Notes: a model not told the origin generated them from the letters alone. A DNA stretch of 64,000 nucleotides from CAWFPR01 sp963817635 (GCA_963817635.1 CAWFPR010000001.1:124001-188000); one strand, 5' to 3'; shown: positions 18,417 through 28,245, counted from the first letter of the stretch. Translations and numbers: made by a program.

Positions 18417-19144
18417 CCGAGCGGCTTCTCCGCCACGAACAGGGAATGAAGGCCGAACGGCCAGAGCCAGCGCGCATATCGCCGCAGGCCGGCCGGTTCG
18501 TACGGCACATGGCCCGGGCGCAGGATGTAGTGGCCGCTCGCGTCGATGGCGCGCACGCGCCATCCCGCCCGGCGCAGCCACCACCACGTCCGGGGCAGCG
18601 ACGTGAACCGGCAGATGGGTTGTCCGCCCTCGGTGAACCGCCGGCCACGCAGCCGCAGGTATCCGCGATACAGCCCGAACGGCCCCATGTAGTTCGGTGT
18701 CGTGAGAAACAGGACGCCGCCCGGGCGCAACACGCGCCGGAGTTCCCGGAGCGCCGCCACGGGGTCGGGCAGGTGTTCGATGGTCTCGCACGAGATCGCG
18801 GCGTCGAAGCCTTCGGCGAGCGGTATGCGCTGGATATCAGCCACCAGCCAGTGCAGCGACGGGCGACCGGGCGCCTGCCCGGCTGGCGCGCCCGCGCGGC
18901 CTATCCGAACGGCGGCATCCGCGAAGTCGGCGGCAACGTACCGCGACGGCGGCGACGGGTGCGACATGATCCGGTGCGCGAGTTCGCCGCGGCCGCATCC
19001 GATTTCGAGCACGCGGCGGCCGGCCAGATCGTCCGCCCGCACGTGCCGGAACAGCATGTCGTGCCACGGCCGATCCGCGGCCTCGCTGTCGGGCCGGATC
19101 GCGCGATGCCACGCGTCGTACGCGTGCCTGGCCTCATTGCACAT
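18413..19144 (-). CDS. Class I SAM-dependent methyltransferase in the EPS operon
   Basis: 243 residues, intact. Motif I is VLEIGCGRGELAHRIM, followed by YVAADFADAAV, WLVADIQRIPLAEGFDAAIS (motifs II-III) and CETIEHLPDPVAALRELRRVLRPGG, the UbiE/Methyltransf_11 signature. A C-terminal region of about 90 residues with FTSLPRTWWWLRRAGW follows. Sitting between two glycosyltransferases with overlapping starts and stops, it probably O-methylates a sugar of the repeat unit or its lipid-linked precursor. Its ATG (19142-19144) lies 11 bases inside the end of the upstream glycosyltransferase. Confidence 0.88.
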   Translation of the reverse strand: MCNEARHAYDAWHRAIRPDSEAADRPWHDMLFRHVRADDLAGRRVLEIGCGRGELAHRIMSHPSPPSRYVAADFADAAVRIGRAGAPAGQAPGRPSLHWLVADIQRIPLAEGFDAAISCETIEHLPDPVAALRELRRVLRPGGVLFLTTPNYMGPFGLYRGYLRLRGRRFTEGGQPICRFTSLPRTWWWLRRAGWRVRAIDASGHYILRPGHVPYEPAGLRRYARWLWPFGLHSLFVAEKPLG

Positions 19145-20303
19145 GCTGGTCGCGGCTGCCGGAGATCTGATGATGGAGGCCGGCGGACCGGCCGTACGCC
19201 GCGAGGAGGTGGTCGGCGTACTCGACGTTCACGATGTCCCAGCAGCATAGGGCCGCGCGCTCACGCGCGGCCGCGCCCAGCCGTTCGCAGAGCGCCGCAT
19301 CGTCGATCAGCTGCTGGACGGCGCGTGCGAGCGCAGGCGCGTCCCCGCACGGGACGACGAGCGCGTTGCGGCGGTCGTCGAGCAGGTCCGTCGCCGAACC
19401 TGCCGGGGTGGCCACGACCCCGAGCCCCGCGGCCATGCCTTCCAGCAGCGCACCGCTGAACCCTTCGAACCACGTGGGGAACACGAAGATGTCGGCCGAC
19501 TGCAGGAGCGCCAGCATCTCGGCGCGATTGAGCAAGGGGTAGACCGACACGCGATCGCTGACGTCCGGAGGGAATGCACTGAGCACCACGTCCCCGGACT
19601 GCCCCGTCCCCGCGCAGAGCAGCGTGACATCGGGATTCGTCCGCGCAAGCGTGGAGAACGCCTCCACCAGGGCGCCAATGCCCTTTCGCGGCAGCCACTG
19701 CGCGAGGAAGATCAGGCGCGCCCGGTTCGCGGCGGCCGGCCGCTGGCAGACGAATTCGCGTTCCACGCCATTGGCGAGCTGCGACAGGTTCTCCGGCCGG
19801 CACCATCCGTGATCGAGCAGCCACGTCCGCTCAGTGGAATTGAGGCAGAACACGCCATTGGACCGGCGGCAGCTGAACGCGAGCAGCGACTGGAGCACCA
19901 CGCGGTGAAGCATACGGAAGCGAAACGAGTACCCCTGGCCATGACGGGCGAGCACCCGCTCCTCGGCTTCGTGGTACAGCGGCTCCAGGCCGTCGAAGAA
20001 CGTCACGGTGCACACGCGCCCGGCGCGGTCGACCAGACTCCGCAGCGCGTGAAATGCCCATCCGGAGTGGCTGTGGAACACGACGACGTCGTAGCTGGCC
20101 AGCTTGCCGTAGCGCACCAGCAGCGGGCCGACGAGCAGCGGCGCCAGCCCGCCGACGCGTCGTGCCCCAATCGCTTCAGGACCGATGATGTCCACGGTGT
20201 GACCGAGGGTCCGCAGGTGTGCCGCGCGGCTCGAGACGTTGCGGAACACCGCGGTCAGCGGATCGCACGGCGCGTGGATGGCGAACAGGATGCGCAGCGT
20301 CAT
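19134..20303 (-). CDS. Glycosyltransferase family 4-type
   Basis: Intact, 389 residues. Begins MTLRILFAIHAPCDPLTAVF; the acceptor domain contains YDVVVFHSHSGWAFHALRSL and a VFCLNSTERTWLLDHGW segment. The donor domain has LIFLAQWLPRKGIGALVEAF and the EX7E-type FPTWFEGFSGALLEGMAAGL, in which FEGFSGALLEGMA replaces the common EGFGL...EAMA. ATG 20301-20303 overlaps the stop of the upstream glycosyltransferase. The C-terminal 30 residues (RSAGLHHQISGSRDQHVQ) extend beyond the fold. Confidence 0.9.
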   Translation of the reverse strand: MTLRILFAIHAPCDPLTAVFRNVSSRAAHLRTLGHTVDIIGPEAIGARRVGGLAPLLVGPLLVRYGKLASYDVVVFHSHSGWAFHALRSLVDRAGRVCTVTFFDGLEPLYHEAEERVLARHGQGYSFRFRMLHRVVLQSLLAFSCRRSNGVFCLNSTERTWLLDHGWCRPENLSQLANGVEREFVCQRPAAANRARLIFLAQWLPRKGIGALVEAFSTLARTNPDVTLLCAGTGQSGDVVLSAFPPDVSDRVSVYPLLNRAEMLALLQSADIFVFPTWFEGFSGALLEGMAAGLGVVATPAGSATDLLDDRRNALVVPCGDAPALARAVQQLIDDAALCERLGAAARERAALCCWDIVNVEYADHLLAAYGRSAGLHHQISGSRDQHVQ

Positions 20304-21484
20304 GAGCCGGTCCGTCCCGCGGCCGCGAATACCGCCTCGAGGCCGTCGAGGTGCGCCGACAGGCTGAAGGCCGCGGCGGACTCGCGCGCGGCCGCGCGCA
20401 GCGCCCGGACGCGGGCGGCCGGCAGTTCGAGACACTCGCGGACGGCCCTCGCGAACGAATCGAGCGGGGCACTCGTCAGCGGAACGAGCCGTCCGTTGAC
20501 GCCGTCGCGAAGCCACTCGCCGATGCCGCCGACATCGAAGGCCACGGCCGGGACCCCATGGATCCCGGCCTCGATGCCCACGAGTCCGAAGGGCTCGGGC
20601 CAGACGCTCGGCACGAGCAGGAGGTCGGTCCGCGCGAGCAGGCCGGCCTGCGCCCGGCTGTCGACCCAGCCGGCAAAGTGCACGTCGAGGTGGGCGCAGG
20701 TCGCCATCAGCCGCGCCGCCTCGGTCCGCATCGATGCCTCGAGCGAGCCGGCGCCCGCGATCGCGAGGCGAACCGGCTCGTTCAGCAGCGCGGCCACCCG
20801 CGCCGCTGCCCGGAGCGCCACGGAGGGACCCTTTGTATGCTCCAGCCGACCGCAGAACAGGAGTTCGTGCCGGTCGCTGTCCACATGATCGGCTGGCACC
20901 GCGGGTGGCAGCCCAATCGGCAGCACGCGTACGAGGTCAGCGAGCCCGTGGCGCGCGTACTCGTCGGCCATGTACCGGCTGCCGACCACGACACGCTTGT
21001 AACGGCCGATGAGCCGATGCCTTCGCGCCTCCCGGCGGTACGAGTCAACAGCCGTGAGGGGACTCCACCCGCCGCACCTGCGCGGGAAATACAGCGCGAG
21101 ACAGGCGGCGCCGAACGCTCGCGTGCAGGGCGCCGTCGCGGGCAGCCGGTGCAGTTTGTGGCCGCTGATGCACAGCCCCGCGTACCCATGAGCGAAGAGC
21201 ACGGCTGGACAGATCGACAGCAGGCGCTCCTCGAGATCGGGCGATCGCAGCCCCTGCACGAAGAGCACGTCCGGGCGCCATTCCACCAGGGCCGCGACCG
21301 CCTCGCGCTCACCCTGCGCCGCGTACCATCGCGGTCCCCGGGTCGCGTCCGGCTCGCTGTCGCCCGTCTCGTAGAAGACGGCCACATCGTGGCCGCGCCC
21401 CGCCAGCGCCTCCTCGATCGCCGCGGCATACGTCTCGACGCCGCCCGGGCGGCCAGTGAAATGCCGGACGATGGCTATCCGCAC
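20300..21484 (-). CDS. Glycosyltransferase family 4-type
   Basis: Intact, 394 residues. Opens MRIAIVRHFTGRPGGVETYA, with the glycine-rich acceptor loop. A region with HGYAGLCISGHKLHRLPATA and CTRAFGAACLALYFPRRCGG is cysteine-containing and is typical of the group of EPS glycosyltransferases that carry a C-x-x-x-F-G-x-x-C-L segment; its function is not known to me. The donor domain has LLFCGRLEHTKGPSVALRAA and PSVWPEPFGLVGIEAGIHGV (EX7E-type). Its ATG at 21482-21484 lies 10 bases inside the end of the upstream gene. Confidence 0.9.
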   Translation of the reverse strand: MRIAIVRHFTGRPGGVETYAAAIEEALAGRGHDVAVFYETGDSEPDATRGPRWYAAQGEREAVAALVEWRPDVLFVQGLRSPDLEERLLSICPAVLFAHGYAGLCISGHKLHRLPATAPCTRAFGAACLALYFPRRCGGWSPLTAVDSYRREARRHRLIGRYKRVVVGSRYMADEYARHGLADLVRVLPIGLPPAVPADHVDSDRHELLFCGRLEHTKGPSVALRAAARVAALLNEPVRLAIAGAGSLEASMRTEAARLMATCAHLDVHFAGWVDSRAQAGLLARTDLLLVPSVWPEPFGLVGIEAGIHGVPAVAFDVGGIGEWLRDGVNGRLVPLTSAPLDSFARAVRECLELPAARVRALRAAARESAAAFSLSAHLDGLEAVFAAAGRTGS

Positions 21485-22623
21485 GCGGCGTTCCCCAGCA
21501 GCGCACCGACGGTGTGGCGCAGGTCGAACCGTTCGCTGTACAGATCCAGGGCCCGTCCGCGAAGGGCGTCCCGCGCAGGGGCATCGTCCAGCAGACGGTT
21601 GACCCTCGCGACCAGGCCGTCGCGATCGGCCGACGGGACGAGCGCAACGGCGTCACTGGTGCGCCACACGTTCTCCGTGAACCGGCCCTCGGTCGTGACC
21701 ATGGGCACGCCGTGAGCCATCACCGTGAGCGCACTGCTGTGGCGGGTGCAGATGCCATCGGGATAGAGCTGCAGCGCGAGGTCGCACGCGGAAAGATGCG
21801 CTGACACGCCGGACGGATCGAGCGCACCGGTGGCATGCGTCCGCGCCGCGAGCGCGGGCTGACGCGCCACGAGGGTTTCACGCGCGCGAACGCTGCCGGC
21901 ACCGATGAGCAGCAGAACTGCGGACGGATGCTGGTCGAGGATCGGCGGGATCACCTCAGCCAGCACCTGACGCGCGAATGGGCTTCCGCTCGAGAACGAC
22001 CCCACGAGGCAGCCGCCGGGCGGAATCAGCGCACGACGGACGGCCTCCGATTCGGCGCGAGCCGACGGGTGCACCGGCACGGACGCGGGTTCAGGCAGCC
22101 AGGCAAACGGCACGCGGCGGCCCAGCGCGTAGGGTTGCCACGCCGATATCCAGGCCGGGGTCGCGACCCAGACGTACGACGCGGCCCGCAGCAGGATCGC
22201 CGTCATCGCGCGGTGCACGAGCGCCGCGGCGAGCTGCGCCGGCCGCCACGCGAACGGGAGGAACGGTTCGTGCACCATGATCTCGACGCGGTCGCCGGCC
22301 CGCGCGCGGCGGAGCACCCACCAGCAGAACGCGACATTCAGCGAGCGGCGGCCGAACGCGTGCGGCACCCACTGCACGAGCAGCCGGCGGGGCGCCGCGC
22401 AGGCGTCGAGTGCCGCGTCGGCGCGCCTGAGGTCGGCACGCCCCAACCCGCCCAGCACCCGGTGGACGTGCACTCGGCGCTCGATCTCGACATCGCGGCT
22501 CCGTCCGGGGCACCACACGTGAACCGTTTCTCCGGCCTCACCCAGCGCGGCGGCGACCTCGGCGGTGTAGTCGGCCACCCCGCCGGGGGCCGGTGGATAC
22601 TCGCCGGTGATCAGATGGATCAC
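21475..22623 (-). CDS. Glycosyltransferase (GT4-like)
   Basis: Intact, 382 residues. The N-terminus MIHLITGEYPPAPGGVADYT has the usual GT-B glycine loop. LLVQWVPHAFGRRSLNVAFC and VEIMVHEPFLPFAWRPAQLA form the acceptor domain. The donor domain is more divergent than in its neighbours: LVGSFSSGSPFARQVLAEVI, LLLIGAGSVRARETLVARQP and, at the catalytic position, LQLYPDGICTRHSSALTVMAHGV, where the canonical first Glu is not obvious. It could use a different donor geometry or be inactive. The start overlaps the upstream stop (ATGA). Confidence 0.82.
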   Translation of the reverse strand: MIHLITGEYPPAPGGVADYTAEVAAALGEAGETVHVWCPGRSRDVEIERRVHVHRVLGGLGRADLRRADAALDACAAPRRLLVQWVPHAFGRRSLNVAFCWWVLRRARAGDRVEIMVHEPFLPFAWRPAQLAAALVHRAMTAILLRAASYVWVATPAWISAWQPYALGRRVPFAWLPEPASVPVHPSARAESEAVRRALIPPGGCLVGSFSSGSPFARQVLAEVIPPILDQHPSAVLLLIGAGSVRARETLVARQPALAARTHATGALDPSGVSAHLSACDLALQLYPDGICTRHSSALTVMAHGVPMVTTEGRFTENVWRTSDAVALVPSADRDGLVARVNRLLDDAPARDALRGRALDLYSERFDLRHTVGALLGNAACG

Positions 22624-23792
22624 GCGTCAGCCCCGGCGTGATGCGCGGCACTCGTCGCGTCGCCGACGCTCGCGATCTCCTGGCACATCGTGTCCATCGT
22701 TCGGGCCCGCAGCAGGCGGCCGAGCGGTTCGACGCGCGCGCGCCACGCGGCCACGTTCCCACGCCAGGCGAGGAGCCGCGCGGCGAGCGATTCGGCTGTG
22801 CAGCCGGAGTCGAGCAGCAGCGATTCGAAATCGGCCGGGAACCGTTCCACGATGCCGGCTGCGCGGCTGACGAACGCCGGGACGCCTCGGCACAGCGCCT
22901 CGTGCACCGCCAGGCCGTACGCCTCGTAGCGGACCGGGCTCACCACCAGGTCGGCGGCATCGAAGAGGTCGCCGGCGCCGGTAATGCGGCCGGCGAAGCG
23001 AACCGATCCGCCACCAGCGGCGGCGCGCCAGCGAGACGTATCGCCCGGCCCCGCGACCACCAGATGCGCATCCCAGTCGGCCCGCGACCGGACGAGCGTC
23101 CACGCCGACAGCAGCGTATCGAGACCCTTGTTCAGGTCGTGGCCGACTGCGCCGACCATCACGACGAGCGGACGATCCGCGTGGTCGCACCAGCGCGCCC
23201 GCGCGGCGGCGCGCACCGGCGCGGCCGCGGGAGCCCAGGAGGGATCGGTGCCGGGGTAGACAATCGTGATACGTCGGTCCGGCACGCGCAGGTGCGTCGT
23301 GAGATCACGCTTCGTCCGCCGCGAATTCGCCACGATGCTGCGCGCGGAGTGCACGGCGGCCGCCTCGCGCCGCCGCGACCAGGCCTTGAAGACCCGGTTC
23401 TTGGCCTTGAACCAGGCGGGAGCGCCTCGGTCGGCACACGCCCATGCGTGGTGCACGCTGTGCACCCAGTTCACGTCCGCATCCAGGCAGTTCCCGCCGT
23501 TGCCAACGACGATCGGCGCACCCTCGCGACCGGCAACCGCGTTCCGAACCCGGCGGGCGGCGCGGCCGAGCGCCACTTCCCCCGCGAGGTAGACACCGCC
23601 AGGCCTGGGCACGCGCATGACCGTCGTGAGCGGCGCGTCGTCAAAGGACGGATCGATGTCGTGGCCCACCAGATGCACGGCGGTGCCGCGAGCCGCCAGG
23701 TGCCGCGCCAGTGCCGCATTCAGACAGTCCATGCCGCCGGCGTCGTGAAAGCCGCCACAGACGAGGACCCAGTGAGGCTCAGAGTGCGGCAT
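22620..23792 (-). CDS. Glycosyltransferase family 4-type
   Basis: 390 residues from ATG 23790-23792; a GTG at 23820-23822 would add ten residues but would push further into the upstream gene. Sequence blocks are HWVLVCGGFHDAGGMDCLNA, VNWVHSVHHAWACADRGAPA, KNRVFKAWSRRREAAAVHSA, and the GT-B linker SIVANSRRTKRDLTTHLRVP. The donor domain has VVMVGAVGHDLNKGLDTLLS and the EX7E-type SPVRYEAYGLAVHEALCRGV, where YEAYGLAVHEAL is a typical variant. It overlaps the end of the O-antigen ligase-like gene by 14 bases. Confidence 0.9.
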   Translation of the reverse strand: MPHSEPHWVLVCGGFHDAGGMDCLNAALARHLAARGTAVHLVGHDIDPSFDDAPLTTVMRVPRPGGVYLAGEVALGRAARRVRNAVAGREGAPIVVGNGGNCLDADVNWVHSVHHAWACADRGAPAWFKAKNRVFKAWSRRREAAAVHSARSIVANSRRTKRDLTTHLRVPDRRITIVYPGTDPSWAPAAAPVRAAARARWCDHADRPLVVMVGAVGHDLNKGLDTLLSAWTLVRSRADWDAHLVVAGPGDTSRWRAAAGGGSVRFAGRITGAGDLFDAADLVVSPVRYEAYGLAVHEALCRGVPAFVSRAAGIVERFPADFESLLLDSGCTAESLAARLLAWRGNVAAWRARVEPLGRLLRARTMDTMCQEIASVGDATSAAHHAGADA

Positions 23793-25107
23793 GCCAGCCA
23801 GGTTCCACTCGCGGCGGCACACGCGCCGGCGCGATGGCCTCGGATGCGCGCTCCGGCACCGCGACCCATCCCAGCGTAATCAGCAGCACGGCGGTGCTCG
23901 GGATGGCGGTCAGCAGACCCGTGCCGAGCAGGCCGGATGCGAACATCGTGGCGCCGACAACGCGAATGAGACGCCTGGCCAGGAACCACGAGTCGTTCGA
24001 CGGCACCTGCCGCGTGAACAGCCAGACCAGGAACACGGCCCACGCGAGTACGCCGGGAACGCCCTGTTCCAGCGCGATGCGTGCGTACTCGTTTTCCATC
24101 GAGACGCTGTTGCGCACGCGTCCCTGGAGGAAGTACGGGATGCTCGTGCCCCCGCCGCCCAGCCCGTTGCCAAGAGGATACTGAGCGACCAGATCGAGGA
24201 ACGTGAGGTTCACGCTGCCGGCGAACCGGTCGGCGAGGAAATCGGGGTCCTCGAGCGTGGTGAAGCGCTGCAGCCGCTCCTGCCCGGACACCGCCCAGGC
24301 AACCAGGATCACGACAATCACCCAGCGCACGCGATGGCCGATCCGGACCCGCCCGGAAAGAAGCGCCGTGGCGGTCGCGAGCAGCAGGACGATGACCGGA
24401 AAGCGCGCGGCGGCCACGAACACCCCGAGCGCCGACACGGCGATCGCCGTGCCGAACAGCGGACCCGAGAGCCGCGACTGCTGCATCCACGCGCCGAAGA
24501 GCAGCGGGAGCGTGAGCACCATGGCGCCGCCGTACGCGTGTGCGCTCGTGAAGAACGAAGGAATGCGGTGCGCGGTGAACCCGGCGACGTCGCCGCTGCG
24601 GTAGATGATTTCGGTCACCGGATTGTGCGGAAAGAACGGCTCGATCCCGACGACGAACTCGGCGCCGGCCACGACGCCGGCCGCGATGTTCAGCACCGCC
24701 AGCCACACCGCCAGCGTATACACGTCGTCCCGCGTCATCCGCGCGCCGATCAGCAGGCACGGCAGCATCAGGACGTTGCCGCGCAGTCCGACCAGTTCGA
24801 CGAGCAGATCCTGACGCGGCACCAGGAAGAGAACGACGGGCCATCCGACGAGCACGATCACCCAGGTGCGCAGCTCGTCGAGGCGCAGGCGCTCGGACAG
24901 GGGCTGCGGGGTGAACAACCGCGCAAGGTAGAGGCCCACGAGCCCGGCATCGAAGATGAGGTGCGAGTATCCGTCGAGCTGATTCGCGCGGATGATGCCG
25001 TACAGGTACCCGACGGCCATGAGCACACCGAGGCCGGCGCCAATCGACCGGCGCGACGCACGGTAGGTAGCCAGCAGCGCCACGGCGCAGAGTGCAAGAG
25101 AGGTCAT
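23779..25107 (-). CDS. O-antigen ligase / Wzy-like polymerase (second copy in the locus)
   Basis: A 442-residue polytopic membrane protein with about twelve hydrophobic segments (for example LRTWVIVLVGWPVVLFLVP and VIVVILVAWAV). The large periplasmic loop between about residues 265 and 345 contains YPLGNGLGGGGTSIPYFLQG and SVSMENEYARIALEQGVPGV, the ENEY-type pattern that replaces the HNxYL motif of ligases and is common in Wzy/ExoQ-like polymerases. That makes this copy the better candidate for the polymerase, and the copy at 9956-11281 for a ligase; this division is inference. Stop and start overlap with both neighbours, so it is embedded in the glycosyltransferase operon. Confidence 0.86.
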   Translation of the reverse strand: MTSLALCAVALLATYRASRRSIGAGLGVLMAVGYLYGIIRANQLDGYSHLIFDAGLVGLYLARLFTPQPLSERLRLDELRTWVIVLVGWPVVLFLVPRQDLLVELVGLRGNVLMLPCLLIGARMTRDDVYTLAVWLAVLNIAAGVVAGAEFVVGIEPFFPHNPVTEIIYRSGDVAGFTAHRIPSFFTSAHAYGGAMVLTLPLLFGAWMQQSRLSGPLFGTAIAVSALGVFVAAARFPVIVLLLATATALLSGRVRIGHRVRWVIVVILVAWAVSGQERLQRFTTLEDPDFLADRFAGSVNLTFLDLVAQYPLGNGLGGGGTSIPYFLQGRVRNSVSMENEYARIALEQGVPGVLAWAVFLVWLFTRQVPSNDSWFLARRLIRVVGATMFASGLLGTGLLTAIPSTAVLLITLGWVAVPERASEAIAPARVPPRVEPGWHAAL

Positions 25108-26217
25108 CGCCGCGCGGCCGCCTCGAGGAACCGGGTGACGCGCAGGGCCTGACGCGCCGGATCGGTCAGGCCGCGCGCGTGGCCGGGCCCGGCCTGCGAC
25201 AACCGCTGCCGTTCAGCCGGGTTGAGCATCAACTCGCGCAGGACGCCGGCCAGCCGATCGACGTCGCCCGGCGGGACCAGCACGCCGGTCTCCGCAGTCA
25301 CGACGTCGCCAATGCCGCACACATCGCTGGCAACCACGGGCCGGCCGGCCAGCATGGCCTCGATGTAGGTCAGACCGAACGACTCGCCGCCGGTGTTCGG
25401 CTGGCAGTACAGATCGGCCGACGCGAGAAAGCGCGCGACGTCGGCCTGTTCGCCGGCGAACCTGACACGCTCGCTGATCCCGAGCGACTGCGCCAGTGTC
25501 TTCAATTCGCGCAGGTAGGCCAGTTCACCCGGACGCTGCGGCCCGCCCACAATCCACAGCACCCACCCGGCGACATCAGCCAGGCGGGCCAGTGCGCGGA
25601 GATGTTCCCGGTGTCCCTTGCCTGCCTCGAGCCGGCTGGCCTGGACGATCGCGATGTCGTCCGGACGCGTCTCCATCGCGGCGCGGGTCGCCCGGCGCGC
25701 CTCCGCGTCGAAGGACGGCGGCGTGCGCACGGGATTCAGGATCACGTCGGCCGGCAACCCCTGGAGGTACGCCGGCAGCGTTGCGCGAGTGTGCGCGCTG
25801 TTGCAGATCACGGCATCGGGCCGGGCCATGCGGGCCAGCATGCCGACCGGCCCGCTCGATCGGCCCGTGCACCCACTGGACGAGCGGGCAGCCTCCCGTC
25901 CTCAGCACGCCGCCAAAGACCGCGTGGGTCCACGGCAGATACGTGACGGTCACGTCGGGCGCCATCGCGATCATCAGGCGCCGGAGCGCCAGGCGCGCGG
26001 CTCGCAGAGTGTGCGGCCGCGTCAGGCGCACGCTTCCGAGCGCATGCACCGGCACGTCGAGCCGCTGGAGTTCGTCCGCGAGGCGCCCGCCGAAGCAGAG
26101 CGCGACGTGATGCGCGTTCGCCGCCCCGTTCGAGGCGCCCATGAACGTCGTCAGCACGGTCTCGATGCCCCCGTACAGGTTCCCGCTGTGGACGTGCAGG
26201 ACGACGGTCTGCTTCAC
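25104..26217 (-). CDS. Glycosyltransferase family 4-type (one frame break)
   Basis: The N-terminal domain starts at ATG 26215-26217 (VVLHVHSGNLYGGIETVLTT) and runs to VQWVHGPIERA. The frame then changes near 25850. The second part, from GMLARMARPDAVICNSAHTR, carries the GT-B linker and the donor domain IAIVQASRLEAGKGHREHL with the EX7E-type CQPNTGGESFGLTYIEAMLA. Combined length is about 370 residues, normal for the family. The break falls in the middle of a conserved region, so an indel error is more likely than two genes. The start overlaps the upstream gene's stop. Confidence 0.85.
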
Positions 26218-27417
26218 CCGGCAAGCCCTCGGTACAGCGGCGCGAGTTCGCCCGACAGCCGGGTGCGGTCGAACCGGCGCTCCGCGGTCTCACGCGCGGC
26301 CGCGCCCAGACGCGCACGCAGCGCCGGGTCGCCGGCGAGGCGGTCCAGCCGCGCCGCAAGGTCAGCTTCGTCGCCCGGCCCGTGGGTGAGCCCATCGGTA
26401 CCGTCGGTGACGAGTTCAGCCGCGCCCCCGGCGTCGCTGATCACGACGGCGCGTCCGCACCCCATGGCCTCTGCGATCACCATGCCGAACGGCTCAGGCC
26501 GCGTGCTGGCGTGCACGACGATGTCGAGCGCCCGCATCGCGTCGGCCGGATCGGCGACCGGGCCGGTGAACCCGACGCGATCCGCGATTCCCAGCCGCGC
26601 CGTCTCCGCCCGCAGCGCGGACTCGGAGACCTGGCTACCGCTCGTCTGGTACCTGGGCGCCGCCAACCAGGTACGCGCGGACTGGCTGGCGGGTCTCCAG
26701 CCTCGCGACGGCGCGGAGAAATGTCCGGTGCCCCTTCCACAGGCCGAACGTGCCGACCAGCCCGATCCGGAGCGTGCCCGCGGGGGCAGGCGGCAGACCG
26801 GCGAGGGCGTCGAGGTCGAGACGGGTGCCGATCGGCGCGAACCGGTCGAGGTCCACGCCGTTGTAGATCGTGACGATCGGCACACGCGCGCCGCAGACGC
26901 CCCGCATGTCGGCCGCGACGCTGTCGGAGTTGGCGAGCATGAGCGACACACGCGGCGCGAGGCGGCGCAGCAGCCGGGCGCTGAGGGGACGCACGCTCAC
27001 GTAGTCGTGCAGGTGCCAGACCAGCCTGGCTCGCGCCGGCATCGACAGCGCTCCGAGCACCTGCATCTTGAAGCCGTGGACGTGGAGGATGTCGGGCGAC
27101 GTTGCCGCGAGCGACGCGCGCAGCCGCCGGCGATAGCCCGCGATTCCAGGCGCGGCAGCCAGCAGCTCGAGGACGAGGCCCGCCATCCCGCCGGCGTGAT
27201 GCCCGGTCTCGCCAATCCGCGCGAACCGCGGCGGGAAAGGACGCACGTCGACGTCGAGGCGTTCCTGCCGGAGCCGGCGCTCGAACATCCCGGGCTCCGG
27301 CGTGATCGCGCTCAGGGTCCAGGCGGGTTCGGCGCGCGCCACGCCCACCATCATCTCGACGACGCTCACCTCGGTGCCGCCAGACTGACCGGACGACACG
27401 AGGTGCACGATCCGCAT
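26214..27417 (-). CDS. Glycosyltransferase family 4-type (one frame break)
   Basis: From ATG 27415-27417 the protein opens MRIVHLVSSGQSGGTEVSVV and contains ILHVHGFKMQVLGALSMPAR and IYNGVDLDRFAPIG (GT-B interdomain segment). The donor domain begins RIGLVGTFGLWKGHRTFLRA. The frame changes near 26640 and continues with SALRAETARLGIADRVGFTG and the catalytic STRPEPFGMVIAEAMGCGRA. About 400 residues in all. It is the first glycosyltransferase after the export genes and is separated from the Wza-type gene by only eight bases. Confidence 0.86.
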
Positions 27418-27425
27418 GAAATCCG

Positions 27426-28244
27426 CTACAGGCGCTTCGACGGCACGTTGATGGTGTCGCCCGGCTGGACGATGTCGCCGAGTTTGGCCTTGATCTTCTG
27501 TTCCTTCCCATCGACCGTCCGGCGAATCTCGATCCGGTTGAGCGCCGCGCGATCGGTCCATCCCCCGGCGAGCGCAAGCGCCTGGCGGACGGTCAGCGGT
27601 CCCGGAAGCACGTACGGACCCGCCGACCTCACCTGTCCCAGGATGTAGATGGACGCCGCTTTCGAGACAACGATCGTGTCGCCGTCGCGCAGCGTCACCA
27701 TCGTCGCGGCCCGGCCGTTCAGCACGTCGATCTTCGACAGGTGGATCACTTCGATGTCGGGATCGGCCGAGGCGAGCACCGGTCCCGCTACGCTGCGCGC
27801 GTCGCCGGTCCGCCGGTTGACGAGGATTTCGTCGCCCGCCGACGGCAGGAGGCGGCCCGCGAGAATATCGACGATGGTCTTCGAGCCCGTGAGCGCGACA
27901 GCCCCCTGGTCGGCGACCTCACCCATCACGTAGATCGTCTGGCTGCGGAACTCCGCAACCTCTATCGTGACCTGCGGGTGCAGCAGGATCCTCTGCGTCT
28001 GGAGCGTCGTGGTGATGAGCACTTCGAGGTCCCGCAGCGTCAGCCCGTTCGCCTTGACCGAGCCCAGGTACGGATACTCGAACGTTCCGTCACGGCCGAT
28101 GCGGAACTTGTTCGTGAATTCGGCTTCGCCGACGATCGTGATGGCCAGGAGATCTTCGGGACCGACCGTGTAGTCGGGCGAGGCCGCGCGTTGCGGCGCC
28201 GCCTGCGGGACGAACAGAAGGAAGAGCAGGAGTAGTGGAGTCAT
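27426..28244 (-). CDS. Polysaccharide export protein (Wza-type, OPX family)
   Basis: A 272-residue periplasmic/outer-membrane export protein. A signal peptide is visible at the start (MTPLLLLFLLFVPQAAPQRA) without a lipobox cysteine. The Poly_export domain follows as YTVGPEDLLAITIVGEAEFT, RIGRDGTFEYPYLGSVKANG, LTLRDLEVLITTTLQ, and then two SLBB-like beta-grasp repeats (SQTIYVMGEVADQGAVALTG and ASIYILGQVRSAGPYVLPGP). It is shorter than E. coli Wza and lacks the C-terminal transmembrane helix, so it probably forms a periplasmic gate that works with the beta-barrel encoded just upstream. ATG 28242-28244 lies one base beyond that gene's stop. Confidence 0.93.
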   Translation of the reverse strand: MTPLLLLFLLFVPQAAPQRAASPDYTVGPEDLLAITIVGEAEFTNKFRIGRDGTFEYPYLGSVKANGLTLRDLEVLITTTLQTQRILLHPQVTIEVAEFRSQTIYVMGEVADQGAVALTGSKTIVDILAGRLLPSAGDEILVNRRTGDARSVAGPVLASADPDIEVIHLSKIDVLNGRAATMVTLRDGDTIVVSKAASIYILGQVRSAGPYVLPGPLTVRQALALAGGWTDRAALNRIEIRRTVDGKEQKIKAKLGDIVQPGDTINVPSKRL

Positions 28245-28245
28245 G

